Assembly: GCF_003057885.1 (NCBI RefSeq)
Contig: NZ_QAGK01000004.1
Span: 62,001 to 126,000 of the forward strand
DNA: 64,000 bases
Reading direction: 5' to 3'
From: Oceaniglobus ichthyenteri
Lineage (GTDB): Bacteria > Pseudomonadota > Alphaproteobacteria > Rhodobacterales > Rhodobacteraceae
The position numbers and the translations under genes were made by a program. Below, piece after piece: positions 1 through 9,393 of this stretch. Numbering within the stretch: position 1 is the first letter of the stretch; each line of letters opens with the position of its first letter. The notes below the pieces were generated by a model that made no database searches, was not told the DNA's origin, and saw only the letters and a program-made list of their open reading frames with translations.

Positions 1-1234
1 CGGGGGTTAAAGTGCCATCACTGCGCCCGGCATTTTGGCTCAGCGTGCTGGTCTGTGCCCGCAAATCCCGCTCTAGCCGGGTGAACAGAACCCCACAGGT
101 GGTTAAATCATGGGCGGGCGTGGCTTGGGTTGTGCTTAGCTGGTAACGATCGGCCAACAGCGCGCGCGCCGCGTCTTCGTTCTGGCCCAGGGTCAGCCCC
201 AAAATATCAAGGCTGCGCGCCTGAAACGCCTGTTGCAATTCATACCGGCGCTTTTCTTCGTTGGTCGCCACGGTTAGCGCCGCTTCGGCGGCGCGGCGTG
301 CGGCGGCCTCGGCGGCCTCAACTGCCGCCTTTTCGGCGGCGCGCCGGGCAATGCCCAGATCGAGATAAAAATCACTTAATCCAAAACCGGGCAGGGGCCG
401 TTGCAACAGTGGATCAAGATACAGAACCACCTCTTGTGGCGTCCAAATATTGGCTTCGCGCGCTGTGCCCGAAAGGCTGAGAGTGCCGCGAATGACCAGA
501 TACGCCTCGCGAGTGTCGCCATATTTTGATCTGGTCATGGCGCGGACGATGTCAACGGCGTTGGCGGGGGGCAGATTCAAATGTGTTTTCTGCTCGATAT
601 CGTCCATTTTATATTGGAACGATCCGAGATTGTGCAAATAGCCGATCCGTTGAAATGCCGGTGCGATATTTCTGATTTGCAATGCGCCGGTCGTCGGATT
701 GATTTCTCCAAACGAAACGGACGTGTGCATCTCGACCAGGATCTCGCCCACAACCGGGCCACCGGCACCGTAAATCGCCTTCATGTTCTTATAAAACGCG
801 GCGCGATGAAACTCATCGGCCTGTTGCTTCATCCAGCGTTCAAAGCTTTCGGCGCTTTCGGCAGGGGCCATGTTGGCCACGCCCATTTGAGTCAGGAAAT
901 ACATGCGCCCTTGGGTATCAAGCACATATCGGGCCAATTCCAGGCTACCATTGTCAGGGTTTTCGGCGCCGCGATACATCTGCATTTGGCCAAACAGCCC
1001 CCAACCCTTGGCCAAGGCATTGGCCAATTCATCGGGCTGACGTTGGTTTCTTTTCAAATGCTCTTGGGATTTCCCGGTGATTGTGCTGGTCAACAGCCGT
1101 CCGTTGATCATTGGTATGCCAAACGCCTGACCTACCTGAGTGCTCAGCAACGCGGCGGCATCCCCATCCTGCGCGCGGGCCATTCCCGGCAGTGTCAAAG
1201 CCAGGCAAAGCGAAAGGAGAATGGGTTTGAGCAT
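1..1234 (-). CDS. Secreted protein of unknown function, C-terminus cut by window edge
   Basis: An open frame starts at an ATG at 1234 and runs through position 1 without a stop, so about 411 residues are visible and the end lies outside the window. The N-terminus (MLKPILLSLCLALTLPGMARA, then QDGD) is a clear Sec signal peptide, so the product is probably periplasmic. The middle is globular with no motif I recognise. Around residues 300-345 there is an Ala/Glu/Arg-rich stretch (AAEKAAVEAAEAAARRAAEA) typical of a coiled coil, followed by a segment with repeated Leu and Asp/Ala residues. I do not recognise the family. The gene lies downstream of the DUF427 gene on the same strand, separated by about 400 bp. 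Confidence 0.75.
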   Translation of the reverse strand, partial: MLKPILLSLCLALTLPGMARAQDGDAAALLSTQVGQAFGIPMINGRLLTSTITGKSQEHLKRNQRQPDELANALAKGWGLFGQMQMYRGAENPDNGSLELARYVLDTQGRMYFLTQMGVANMAPAESAESFERWMKQQADEFHRAAFYKNMKAIYGAGGPVVGEILVEMHTSVSFGEINPTTGALQIRNIAPAFQRIGYLHNLGSFQYKMDDIEQKTHLNLPPANAVDIVRAMTRSKYGDTREAYLVIRGTLSLSGTAREANIWTPQEVVLYLDPLLQRPLPGFGLSDFYLDLGIARRAAEKAAVEAAEAAARRAAEAALTVATNEEKRRYELQQAFQARSLDILGLTLGQNEDAARALLADRYQLSTTQATPAHDLTTCGVLFTRLERDLRAQTSTLSQNAGRSDGTLTP

Positions 1235-1642
1235 GAGAACAGAACTTTCACTGTCAGGGGCGTTCGGGTCAGGTTGCCAAAGGCAGAGCGCTCGTGCAAA
1301 CTTTTTTGACAGAAATGCGGATTAAGTCATGCCGCTGATCTGCGCGAATTTCCCTATACCGGCGCGGCGGTATTGGCCGATTGCCCGTTCCGGTTTGTCT
1401 CCGGTCGCCCCGCTTGACAGGCAAAAGCGATTCAATCTGCGCCATTGCGCACGTTGCATGGCCTTGCCCGATTGATACGCGCCCGGCCAGGTTTAATCCG
1501 GGCCATACCGCGTGCACCCTGTTGGGCCAGATCAGCGCCAGCATGCCCCAGATTTCAAACGATAAATCCGCATCATAGTGTTTCGATCCAGGGCGCAGAC
1601 GGTGATTCAGGATCTGATCCGCGCCATGGAACATGCGCAGCG
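1235..1642. other. 408-bp gap with only a doubtful open frame
   Basis: This gap separates the secreted protein and the DUF427 gene, both on the minus strand. A minus-strand frame from 1634 to 1269 could encode 121 residues. Its first 70 residues look protein-like (for example GSKHYDADLSFEIWGML), but the last 40 are rich in Arg and Pro and look like non-coding sequence. I recognise no family and see no clear Shine-Dalgarno. It may be a decayed gene or a chance frame. No RNA gene or strong terminator was seen. Confidence 0.3.
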
Positions 1643-1987
1643 CTAAATTTGTTCGACGGCCACCTTTTCCGATGCAACAAAGGCCAGATGCCCGGCAATG
1701 GGTTCAAACCCCGCGCCGGGTGTTTCATAGCTCCAGGCCGCGTCGCGGATCGTTTCGCTTTTGGTGACCACGGAAAAATATCTGGCATCGCCCTTGGCCG
1801 GGCAATGGGTGTGGCTGTCGGACGGTTCAAGAAACGCCATGGCCAGATCGGCGCGCGGAATGTAAATGACCGGCGCAAGGTCGGTTTCAATCAATTCCAT
1901 TGCGTTCGACGTTTCGCCGATCACGGCGCCGCCCGCGCGAATGCTCCAGGTGCCGCCTGCCGGTCTTATTTTGATATGCTCGGCCAT
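1643..1987 (-). CDS. DUF427 domain protein
   Basis: A 114-residue cytoplasmic protein that matches the small DUF427 family over its whole length. Recognisable family features are the N-terminal HIKIRPAGGTWSIRAGGAVIG strand region, YIPRADLAMAFLEPS, then THCPAKGDARYFSV with the conserved Cys-Pro-x-Lys-Gly-x-Ala, and AWSYETPG near residue 87. The biochemical role of the family is not established; proteins of this type have a compact beta fold. The start ATG at 1987 has a GGGAGAG Shine-Dalgarno 8 bp upstream. It lies 78 bp downstream of pepP on the same strand and may be cotranscribed with it. Confidence 0.85.
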   Translation of the reverse strand: MAEHIKIRPAGGTWSIRAGGAVIGETSNAMELIETDLAPVIYIPRADLAMAFLEPSDSHTHCPAKGDARYFSVVTKSETIRDAAWSYETPGAGFEPIAGHLAFVASEKVAVEQI

Positions 1988-2065
1988 TCTGCCGCTCTCC
2001 CTTGATGTGACGGTGGAGTTTAGCCCACCAAATCTCGAACTTCCATTGGCACAATATGTCCCGCG

Positions 2066-3853
2066 CTAAAGCGGTGCTGTTGCCCGGGCCAGCCAATCGG
2101 CCACATCCCCCGTTACCAACGGCCCGATTCGCGCCGCAACCTGTTCATGATAGGCATTGATCCAGGCACGCTCATCCCCCGACAGGGCCGCCAGATCAAT
2201 CAACCGCCGCTCAAACGGTACCCATGTCAGCGTTTCAAAACTCAACTGGTCGCGATTGTCGCCCAAGGCAGGGGCCTGTTGCACCACGATCAGGTTTTCG
2301 ATGCGAATGCCAAACGCACCCTCGCGGTAATACCCCGGCTCGTTGCTCAGGATCATGCCGGGCTGCAAAGGCACATCGCTGGCGCGCGAAATGCGCTGCG
2401 GGCCTTCGTGCACGCATAAATACACCCCTACGCCGTGGCCAGTACCATGGTCATAATCCAACCCGGCCACCCACAAGGGAAAGCGCGCCAGCGCATCCAG
2501 ATCGCGCCCCGAACATCCGCGCGGCCACCGCGCCCTGCTGAGTGCGATCATACCCTGAAGAACGCGGGTATAACACGACCGTTGGATGTCATCGGGCGTG
2601 CCGATCGCCATGGTGCGGGTAATATCGGTGGTTCCGTCCAGATATTGACCGCCTGAATCCACCAACAACAATTCGCCCGCCACCAGATCGCGGTTGCTGT
2701 CCTGATTGACCTTGTAATGCACGATGGCCCCGTTTGGCCCCGCGCCTGCAATCGTGTCAAAGCTGATATCGCGCAGTTGGTTTGTGTCGCGGCGAAACCC
2801 CTCTAACGCGGTGACCACATCAATCTCGCTGATCCGTTCGCCCGCGATCACCCGTTCTTCGGCCTGTGCGAGCCAATGCAAGAACGCGCACATCGCGGCG
2901 CCATCGCGCAAATGTGCGGCGCGGGTCGCGGCGATTTCGGCATTGGATTTACAGGCCTTGGCGATGATACAGGGGTCGCCCTCATACGCCACATCGACAT
3001 TGGCATTGTTCAAAATCTCGGCCACTGCAAACGGCACGCTGGCCTTGTCCAACCGTACCGGGCCGCTCAGGTTGGCCAGTGCTGTTTCAAATTCGGCAAC
3101 GGGGCGCACTGCAACAGCATCACCCAACGTGATTTCCGCCACCTTGGCGGGTTCCACAAACAGGGTCACTGCGCCGTCATCGTGTAAAATCGCGAAGGCG
3201 TGCATCACCGGGTTACGCTCAATATCGTGGCCGCGCAGGTTAAGCAGCCAACAAATACTGTCTGGCAGGGTCAAAACCACCGCCTTGTGGTCCGAATTGC
3301 GCAATATCTCTGCCATATCGGCGCATTTTTCGCAGGATGAGCGTCCGGCGAATGCTTCGGGATAGGGTTCTGCCGTACCACAGGGGGGGGCTGGTTGATC
3401 GGGCCAAATCCGGTCAATCAGATTATCAACCGGCACAAACTCAACGGCGGCACCGGCCCAACTGGCCACTTCGGCGGCGGTGTGCAACCATGGATCAAAC
3501 CCCACTTTCCCTTCCGCCTTGACCCGCGATTCCAGCCAGCCTAACAGCGGTTGTTCCGGCCAATCCACCGGGGTGAACACATCGGCCACCTGTTGGCGCA
3601 CCTGCACCCGGTAACGGCCATCAACAAACACACCCGCCTGATCGGCCAAAACCGCGCAAAATCCGGCCGATCCGGTGAACCCGGTCAGCCAGGCCAGGCG
3701 CGCGTCGCGCGGCGCGACATATTCGCCCTGGTGCGCATCTGCGCGGGGCACAAGAAACCCATCCAGCCCTTCTGCCGCCATTTCCGCGCGCAGTGACGAT
3801 AGCCGTGAAGGCCCGGTGCCGGGCGATGTCGCAATCTCAAAACTTTGAAACAT
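2066..3853 (-). CDS. pepP: Xaa-Pro aminopeptidase (aminopeptidase P, M24B)
   Basis: A cytoplasmic metallopeptidase of 595 residues that removes N-terminal residues preceding proline. It has the three-part layout of the long aminopeptidase P form: two creatinase-like N-terminal domains (about 15-145 and 160-310) and a C-terminal pita-bread catalytic domain. The five metal ligands are visible: D399 in LLLVDSGG, D410 in TTDITRT, H473 in GTGHGVG, E505 in NEPGYY and E519 in IRIENL. The GGxHEGPQ-like segment CVHEGPQRI is also present. I prefer ATG 3853 to the GTG one codon upstream. It follows cobT by 70 bp, with a dispersed intergenic repeat in the gap. Confidence 0.95.
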   Translation of the reverse strand: MFQSFEIATSPGTGPSRLSSLRAEMAAEGLDGFLVPRADAHQGEYVAPRDARLAWLTGFTGSAGFCAVLADQAGVFVDGRYRVQVRQQVADVFTPVDWPEQPLLGWLESRVKAEGKVGFDPWLHTAAEVASWAGAAVEFVPVDNLIDRIWPDQPAPPCGTAEPYPEAFAGRSSCEKCADMAEILRNSDHKAVVLTLPDSICWLLNLRGHDIERNPVMHAFAILHDDGAVTLFVEPAKVAEITLGDAVAVRPVAEFETALANLSGPVRLDKASVPFAVAEILNNANVDVAYEGDPCIIAKACKSNAEIAATRAAHLRDGAAMCAFLHWLAQAEERVIAGERISEIDVVTALEGFRRDTNQLRDISFDTIAGAGPNGAIVHYKVNQDSNRDLVAGELLLVDSGGQYLDGTTDITRTMAIGTPDDIQRSCYTRVLQGMIALSRARWPRGCSGRDLDALARFPLWVAGLDYDHGTGHGVGVYLCVHEGPQRISRASDVPLQPGMILSNEPGYYREGAFGIRIENLIVVQQAPALGDNRDQLSFETLTWVPFERRLIDLAALSGDERAWINAYHEQVAARIGPLVTGDVADWLARATAPL

Positions 3854-3870
3854 CACACATCGCCCCCGGC

Positions 3871-3891
3871 TTTTTCTTGCTAAAAATATCC
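3871..3891 (+). repeat. Dispersed intergenic element, copy 1
   Basis: TTTTTCTTGC followed by TAAAAATATCC in the 70-bp gap between the end of cobT and the start of pepP. Near-identical sequences occur at 5861-5882 (inverted), 5892-5913 and 43791-43811. All copies are intergenic. Confidence 0.7.
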
Positions 3892-3923
3892 AAATCCTCG
3901 GCCCGCCAACCGGCGCCGCCGCG

Positions 3924-5798
3924 TCATTTGGCGCGTTTCATCCCCATGACACGGGCGCGCGCCCGCGGGTCCGTATCGAACAAAGAGGCCAGTTGCTCAG
4001 TCATCGCGCCCGCCAATTGTTCGACATCGGTGATCGTGACCGCCCGGTCGTAATAACGGGTCACATCATGGCCAATGCCGATGGCCAACAGCTCAACCTG
4101 TTTTTTCTTTTCCACCATGGCAATCACATCACGCAGGTGTTTTTCCAGATAATTCGCCGGGTTCACCGACAGCGTGCTGTCATCGACCGGTGCGCCATCG
4201 GAAATCACCATCAGAATCTTGCGGGATTCATGACGGGAGGACAGACGGCGATGTGCCCATTCCAACGCTTCGCCGTCGATGTTTTCCTTCAACAGCCCCT
4301 CTTTCATCATCAAGCCCAGATTGGGCCGGGCCCGCCGCCAGGGCGCATCGGCGGATTTATAAATGATATGGCGCAGATCGTTCAGGCGCCCGGGCGCGGT
4401 GGGGCGTCCGGCGGCCAACCATGCCTCGCGGGCTTGCCCGCCCTTCCAGGCGCGGGTGGTAAAGCCCAGAATTTCAACCTTGACCTGGCAGCGTTCCAAC
4501 GTGCGCGCCAGAACATCGGCGCAGATCGCAGCAATCGAAATCGGGCGACCCCGCATTGACCCGGAATTGTCGAGCAGCAGAGTGACGCAGGTATCGCGAA
4601 ATTCGGTGTCTTTTTCGCGTTTGAACGACAACGGTGTTGTCGGGTTTGCCACCACGCGGGCCAGACGCCCGGCATCCAAAGTGCCCTCTTCGAGGTCAAA
4701 TTCCCAACTGCGCGATTGCTGAGCCTGCAACCGGCGCTGCAATTTGTTGGCCAGACGCGAAACCGCACCTTTCAGCGGCTCAAGCTGCTGATCCAGATAG
4801 GCGCGCAGGCGTTCCAATTCTGCAGGTTCGGCCAGATCTTCGGCGCGGATTTCTTCGTCATGGGTGCTGAGATAGACCAGATAATTCGGATCGGCCGCCG
4901 ACGGGGGCGGTGGGGGCGGGGGTTCAAACGGGGCGTCGCCGTCGGGCATTTCTGCCTCGTCGCCCATCTCGGTGTCGGCCATATCATCCAGCGTAACCTG
5001 GGCTTGCGCGGCATCCTGAGTCTGCTCTTGGGATTGCTCGGGCGATGCTTCGCTGTCTTCGGCGTCGTCGTCGCCCTGATCCTGACTGTCGGGGTTTTCA
5101 GAATCGTCGTCCTGGGATTCGGCCTCGTCTTCGGTGTCGTCTTCGGCATCGGGATCATCACCCAACTGATCGCCATATCCCAAATCTTCGATGACCTGAC
5201 GGGTGAACCGGGCAAATGCGGCCTGATCGGCCAAGGTGGCCTGCAACCCCTCCAGTGTGCCGCCTGCCTTTTCCTCCAGAAATCCGCGCCAGAGGTTCAT
5301 GACATTGGCCGCACCTTCGGGCAGGTCGCGCCCGGTTGCGAGATGCCTGATCAAATGCCCCGCCGCCACCGATAGCGGGGCGTCGGCGGCTTTGGTGATC
5401 TGGGCATACCCTTTGCGGGTGGATTCATGGGCGATCTTCGCGTCAATGTTTCCGGCGGTGCCGGGCATGGTGCGCGCGCCCACCGCTTCGCACCGGGCCT
5501 CTTCCATCGCTTCGTACAAATCGCGCGCCATCTGCCCCTGGGGGGCATAACGGTTGAAGGTGCTGGCATTGTGATGACGGCGCCGCAGGGCATAGGCATC
5601 AGCGGTTCCGCGCGCCAATAACACCTCATCCCGGGTCATGCGCCGGGTGATTTGCGGCAGGCGCACCGAGTCGTCGGTCATGCCTGGCGGATCCACCGAA
5701 TAGGTCACCGACATATCGCTGTCGTTGGCCATGGTTTTGGTGGCCTCGGCGAGGGCTTTTTTGAACGGATCGGCGGGGTTGTCGTTTTTCTGAACCAT
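3924..5798 (-). CDS. cobT: Aerobic cobaltochelatase subunit CobT
   Basis: A 624-residue subunit of the ATP-dependent cobaltochelatase (CobN-CobS-CobT) that inserts cobalt into hydrogenobyrinic acid a,c-diamide during aerobic vitamin B12 synthesis. The N-terminal CobT domain spans about 1-205. A very acidic Asp/Glu/Gln-rich linker covers about 210-290 and ends in a run of prolines (293-299). The C-terminal half is a von Willebrand A domain with the metal-site motif DNSGSM at 410-415 and ISDGAPVDD further on. This matches the domain layout of the family. It is encoded 128 bp downstream of cobS on the same strand, with an inverted pair of dispersed repeats between them. CobN is not in the window. 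Confidence 0.96.
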   Translation of the reverse strand: MVQKNDNPADPFKKALAEATKTMANDSDMSVTYSVDPPGMTDDSVRLPQITRRMTRDEVLLARGTADAYALRRRHHNASTFNRYAPQGQMARDLYEAMEEARCEAVGARTMPGTAGNIDAKIAHESTRKGYAQITKAADAPLSVAAGHLIRHLATGRDLPEGAANVMNLWRGFLEEKAGGTLEGLQATLADQAAFARFTRQVIEDLGYGDQLGDDPDAEDDTEDEAESQDDDSENPDSQDQGDDDAEDSEASPEQSQEQTQDAAQAQVTLDDMADTEMGDEAEMPDGDAPFEPPPPPPPSAADPNYLVYLSTHDEEIRAEDLAEPAELERLRAYLDQQLEPLKGAVSRLANKLQRRLQAQQSRSWEFDLEEGTLDAGRLARVVANPTTPLSFKREKDTEFRDTCVTLLLDNSGSMRGRPISIAAICADVLARTLERCQVKVEILGFTTRAWKGGQAREAWLAAGRPTAPGRLNDLRHIIYKSADAPWRRARPNLGLMMKEGLLKENIDGEALEWAHRRLSSRHESRKILMVISDGAPVDDSTLSVNPANYLEKHLRDVIAMVEKKKQVELLAIGIGHDVTRYYDRAVTITDVEQLAGAMTEQLASLFDTDPRARARVMGMKRAK

Positions 5799-5860
5799 GG
5801 TGCGATGATCACCCTTTTGCGCGATTTGGCAAGCGACCCGGGGCGCTGCCCCGGACCCCG

Positions 5861-5913
5861 GGATATTTGAAGCAAGAAAAAATCAGTTCCGTTTTTTCTT
5901 GCTCTAAATATCC
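5861..5913. repeat. Inverted pair of the dispersed element (copies 2 and 3)
   Basis: GGATATTTGAAGCAAGAAAA (5861-5880) faces TTTTCTTGCTCTAAATATCC (5894-5913), so the two copies form an imperfect hairpin with about 20 bp arms including the A/T runs. It is flanked on the left by a short palindrome GGGGCGCTGCCCC (5840-5852). The pair lies between cobS and cobT; the hairpin could act as a partial terminator or an RNA-stabilising structure within the operon (inference). Confidence 0.7.
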
Positions 5914-5926
5914 AAATTCAGACGTT

Positions 5927-6913
5927 TCAGCCCAGTGCGATGCTGGCGGCACTTTCGGGAAGCTCTTCGTCAAAGCAACGCTGATAGAATTCGGCGACGG
6001 TTTCACGCTCAAGCTCGTCACATTTATTCAGGAACGTCAGGCGGAAGGCATAGCCGACATCGCGGAAGATGCTGGCGTTCTGGCCCCATGCAATCACCGT
6101 GCGAGGTGACATGACGGTGGACAGATCGCCATTCATGAACGCGGTGCGCGTCAGATCGGCGACGGTGACCATTTGGCTTACGATCTTGCGCCCGGCTTCG
6201 GTGTTGTACGCGGGCACCTTTGACAAAACGATCGCCGCTTCGGCATCATGGGACAGATAATTCAACGTGGCAACAAGTGACCAACGGTCCATCTGGCCCT
6301 GGTTGATTTGCTGTGTGCCGTGATAGAGGCCCGTGGTATCGCCGAGGCCCACGGTGTTGGCGGTGGCAAACAGACGGAAATAGGGGTGGGGTGTGATCAC
6401 CTTGTTTTGGTCAAGCAGGGTGAGTTTGCCGTCAACCTCAAGCACCCGCTGGATCACGAACATCACATCGGCGCGCCCGGCATCGTATTCGTCAAACACG
6501 ATCGCGGTGGGGTTGCGCAGGGCCCAGGGCAGAATGCCTTCCTGAAATTCGGTGACCTGCACGCCGTCTTTCAGCTTGATCGCGTCTTTGCCGATCAGGT
6601 CGATCCGGCTGATGTGACTGTCAAGGTTGACGCGTACACACGGCCAGTTCAGGCGCGATGCGACCTGTTCGATATGGGTGGATTTGCCGGTGCCGTGATA
6701 CCCTTGGATCATGACGCGGCGGTTGTGGGCGAACCCGGCAAGGATCGCCAGGGTCGTGTCGGGATCGAACTTGTAGGTTGAATCGGTTTCCGGCACGCGG
6801 TCTGATCGGTCGGCAAATCCTTTGACCTTCATATCGCTGTCAATGCCGAACACTTCGCGCAGCGAAATGTCTTCGGTGGGTTTTGCATTAATGTCGATCG
6901 TGCCGTCCGCCAT
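5927..6913 (-). CDS. cobS: Aerobic cobaltochelatase subunit CobS
   Basis: A 328-residue AAA+ ATPase that drives cobalt insertion together with CobT and CobN. Walker A is GYHGTGKST (71-79) and Walker B is AIVFDEYD (137-144). A conserved N-terminal segment [18 protein letters not shown] precedes the core. The ATG at 6913 is preceded by GGAGAGGAAAACAACC, a good Shine-Dalgarno, and gives the usual family length; a longer frame reaching 7030 would add 39 atypical residues. The start lies 163 bp from the divergent ECF sigma factor gene, so the two probably have separate promoters in this gap. Confidence 0.96.
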   Translation of the reverse strand: MADGTIDINAKPTEDISLREVFGIDSDMKVKGFADRSDRVPETDSTYKFDPDTTLAILAGFAHNRRVMIQGYHGTGKSTHIEQVASRLNWPCVRVNLDSHISRIDLIGKDAIKLKDGVQVTEFQEGILPWALRNPTAIVFDEYDAGRADVMFVIQRVLEVDGKLTLLDQNKVITPHPYFRLFATANTVGLGDTTGLYHGTQQINQGQMDRWSLVATLNYLSHDAEAAIVLSKVPAYNTEAGRKIVSQMVTVADLTRTAFMNGDLSTVMSPRTVIAWGQNASIFRDVGYAFRLTFLNKCDELERETVAEFYQRCFDEELPESAASIALG

Positions 6914-7076
6914 GGTTGTTTTCCTCTCCGCGTGGCACCCGGGCGGGGCACCCATATCCATCAGGTGGTGCAACATATCCTGAACGGGTGCAAGGGCAAG
7001 GGGCCCAGAATTCAGTGATGGTGCTGGCAACGGGGCGCGAGTTTTGATTTAACTGTCCCGTAGCCCCGGAGGACAC

Positions 7077-7619
7077 ATGACCACCCCAGAGGACATCGAA
7101 CATTTGATCTTGGCCACCGCGCGCCAGGACCGCGCGGCGTTTCTTTCGCTTTATGATGCGACGGGCGCGAAACTATTTGGGGTCTGCTTACGTGTTCTAA
7201 GGGACAAGGCCGAGGCGGAAGATGTGCTGCAGGATGTGTTTCTGAAGATTTGGCGCAATGCTGATCGTTATAAGGTGAACGGATTTTCGCCGATGACCTG
7301 GTTGATCACAATTGCCCGCAACGGCGCGATTGATCGGTTGCGGGCGCGTAAAACACGGGGCGAGTCGTTGGATTTGGCCGATGTTTTGCCCGACCCGGGC
7401 CCGACACCGGAAGCCTCTGCCATCGCCGCGTCAGAGGCGGCCCGGGTGCAGGGCTGTCTGAAAGAACTGCAATCCGACAGGGCGGGGGCCGTGCGCGGCG
7501 CCTATCTTGACGGGCTGACCTATCAGGAGTTGGCCGATCATTATGATGTGCCGCTGAATACCATGCGAACATGGCTGCGCCGCAGTCTGCAAACCCTAAA
7601 AGAGTGCCTGAGCCGATGA
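7077..7619 (+). CDS. ECF-type RNA polymerase sigma factor
   Basis: A 180-residue sigma factor of the extracytoplasmic-function class. Region 2 is clear (FLSLYDATGAKLFGVCLRVL, then AEDVLQDVFLKIWRN and a basic FSPMTWLITIARNGAIDRLR) and region 4 contains the helix-turn-helix YLDGLTYQELADHYDVPLNTMRTWLRRSL. ATG 7077 is preceded by GGAGG. The stop overlaps the start of the next gene (ATGA), which encodes a membrane anti-sigma factor, so the pair forms a classical sigma/anti-sigma module similar to the SigK/RskA type. The inducing signal cannot be read from the sequence. Autoregulation from a promoter in the cobS gap is likely but not shown. Confidence 0.92.
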   Translation: MTTPEDIEHLILATARQDRAAFLSLYDATGAKLFGVCLRVLRDKAEAEDVLQDVFLKIWRNADRYKVNGFSPMTWLITIARNGAIDRLRARKTRGESLDLADVLPDPGPTPEASAIAASEAARVQGCLKELQSDRAGAVRGAYLDGLTYQELADHYDVPLNTMRTWLRRSLQTLKECLSR

Positions 7620-8314
7620 CGAAATTGGACCCCGAACACAATGACGACATGCTGGCGGCGGAATACGCGCTGCATGTGTTGTCACCCGAGGACCGGGCCG
7701 CGTTTGAGGCGCGCCTTGAGCTTGAAGGCGGGTTGCGGCAGCGTTTGGCGTTCTGGGCAAACCATTTCGCCGGTTTGAGCAGTGAGATCACGCCGGTTGC
7801 GCCGCCCAAATCCCTGCGCAGAAGGCTGGCGCAGGCGGTACAGCCGATAACAACGGAACCGGTACGTTTGCGCAGATTTTCACCGATGCGGTTGTTTGGC
7901 GGGGGCGCGGTGGCTTTGGCGCTGGTTGTGGCATTGGTTGTGCAACTGCCCGATATGCGTTTGCCGACCCCGTTTGAACCTGGATATTTTGCCGGCATTT
8001 CGGCGCAAGAGGGCGCTTTGGTTCTGAATGTGTCTTACAGTGCGCAATCTGGTGATTTGCGGGTTGAACGTGCCGCAGGCGCGGCGCCGGCCGGGCGGGT
8101 TTTGCAATTGTGGGTGATTACCGGCGATCCACCCGCGCCTGTGTCATTGGGTGTGTTGCCCGAGGGCACCCTGGCCGACCTGCGCGTGCCCGAAAACCTG
8201 CAGTCTGATCTGCCCGGCGCGACCTTGGCCATCAGCGAAGAGCCGCCCGGCGGATCGCCCATCGCGGGCCCATCGGGCGAAGTATTGGGCACGGCCGCCC
8301 TGACCGAAGCATGA
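7616..8314 (+). CDS. Membrane-anchored anti-sigma factor (RskA-like)
   Basis: A 232-residue protein translationally coupled to the sigma factor (4-bp overlap). The N-terminus (DMLAAEYALHVLSPEDRAAF, residues about 10-30) is the typical sigma-binding helical segment of RskA-type anti-sigma factors. A single membrane helix follows at about 97-115 (LFGGGAVALALVVALVVQL). The C-terminal half is periplasmic and matches the RskA C-terminal domain (VLNVSYSAQSGDLRV ... RVLQLWVITGDPPAPVSLGVL, then GATLAISEEPPGGSP). No HxxxCxxC zinc motif is present, so it is not the ZAS redox type. It probably sequesters the sigma factor at the inner membrane until regulated proteolysis. Confidence 0.88.
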   Translation: MTKLDPEHNDDMLAAEYALHVLSPEDRAAFEARLELEGGLRQRLAFWANHFAGLSSEITPVAPPKSLRRRLAQAVQPITTEPVRLRRFSPMRLFGGGAVALALVVALVVQLPDMRLPTPFEPGYFAGISAQEGALVLNVSYSAQSGDLRVERAAGAAPAGRVLQLWVITGDPPAPVSLGVLPEGTLADLRVPENLQSDLPGATLAISEEPPGGSPIAGPSGEVLGTAALTEA

Positions 8315-8329
8315 GAAGAACAGCAAGGG

Positions 8330-9367
8330 TCAGGCAGGCGGACGCGCGGGGATATCCACGGCGAAATGAAACCCGGTATCGTGCAAATTGCGCTGAATAT
8401 TGGATGCCTTCAGTTTGCTCAGGCAATGTTCTGTCAGGATCGCGCCAAAGCCGGTGCCGGATATTTCACCGACAGGGGTTTTGCGCGGGCGATCCAGGGT
8501 TTCGTGCCAGTCCAGATGCAGAACATCATCGGTTTTCAGGCGAGCATGGATGTTCAGGCGTCCGGTTTGCGCGCCCAGCACCGAATATTTTGCCGCATTG
8601 CTGGTCAGTTCATATAAAACCATGGCAAGGGCCGCGATGTTTTGCGGGTTTAGATCCGGATCATCCTCCAACTGAACGACAATGCGTGACGCAAGCGGCC
8701 CGGCGCGCCAGCTGCGCATCACCTTGTCCAAAACCGCCGAGAAACGCACGCGATCCTTGCAATCGGGGCGATGCAGAAAGAAATCGGCGACCAGATGATG
8801 GGCATCGGCAAGGGCATGTACCTGTGTTGACATCATGTCGGCGAACCCATCCAGATCCTGCGCCGTTTCGCGCCCGATCATCAGCATCGAACCGATCAGG
8901 GCAAAGGCATTGTTTACGCGATGGTTCATTTCACGCACCAGATGGATCAGCCTGTCTTCCTGATCTTTTGCCTGACTGACATCCCAATTCAATCCCAACA
9001 GGCGCAGTGCTTTGCCGAACTGGTCCCGTTCAACCACCCGTCCGCGCCCGGAGACCCAGACAGTTGTGTCATCGGGGCGATTGACGCGAAAGGTCGCGTT
9101 GTAATCTTCGTCGTGATTCAGGGCCCGTGCGACGGATTTGTTCAGATCAGGCAGATCTTTTGGTTCAATCATTTCGAACACCTTGGCACCACTCAGTATC
9201 TTGTTTGGCAAATGCCACAATTCGCGCAGTTTTTGATCTGTGATCACCTCGTCAGTGACAAGGTTCCACTCAAAACTGCCCATGTTACCCGACGCCAGTG
9301 CCAGCGCCGCGCGATCGGTCAGATCCTGGTGGGTCATTTCGGCAAATTTTGGTATCGCAACATTCAT
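8330..9367 (-). CDS. PAS-containing histidine kinase of the HWE/HisKA_2 class
   Basis: A 345-residue soluble sensor kinase without membrane helices. A PAS domain spans about 22-135 (SFEWNLVTDEVITDQKLREL ... TTVWVSGRGRVVERD). The dimerisation segment has the phospho-acceptor His149 in LVREMNHRVNN, typical of HWE and HisKA_2 kinases. The ATPase domain has an N-box ALAMVLYELTSNAAKYS, a WxE motif (LDWHETL) and a G-box GTGFGAILTEHCL. Kinases of this class often phosphorylate single-domain regulators. The start has GAGGAG upstream. A single-domain response regulator lies 26 bp upstream on the same strand, so the two are likely partners. The sensed signal is unknown; no flavin Cys motif of LOV domains was seen. 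Confidence 0.9.
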   Translation of the reverse strand: MNVAIPKFAEMTHQDLTDRAALALASGNMGSFEWNLVTDEVITDQKLRELWHLPNKILSGAKVFEMIEPKDLPDLNKSVARALNHDEDYNATFRVNRPDDTTVWVSGRGRVVERDQFGKALRLLGLNWDVSQAKDQEDRLIHLVREMNHRVNNAFALIGSMLMIGRETAQDLDGFADMMSTQVHALADAHHLVADFFLHRPDCKDRVRFSAVLDKVMRSWRAGPLASRIVVQLEDDPDLNPQNIAALAMVLYELTSNAAKYSVLGAQTGRLNIHARLKTDDVLHLDWHETLDRPRKTPVGEISGTGFGAILTEHCLSKLKASNIQRNLHDTGFHFAVDIPARPPA

Positions 9368-9393
9368 TGTCTTTACTGCTCCTCAGCATGGGT

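Noticed and set aside
1445-2005. 186-codon plus-strand frame opposite DUF427
   Set aside because: It overlaps the conserved DUF427 gene in antisense and shows no recognisable sequence.
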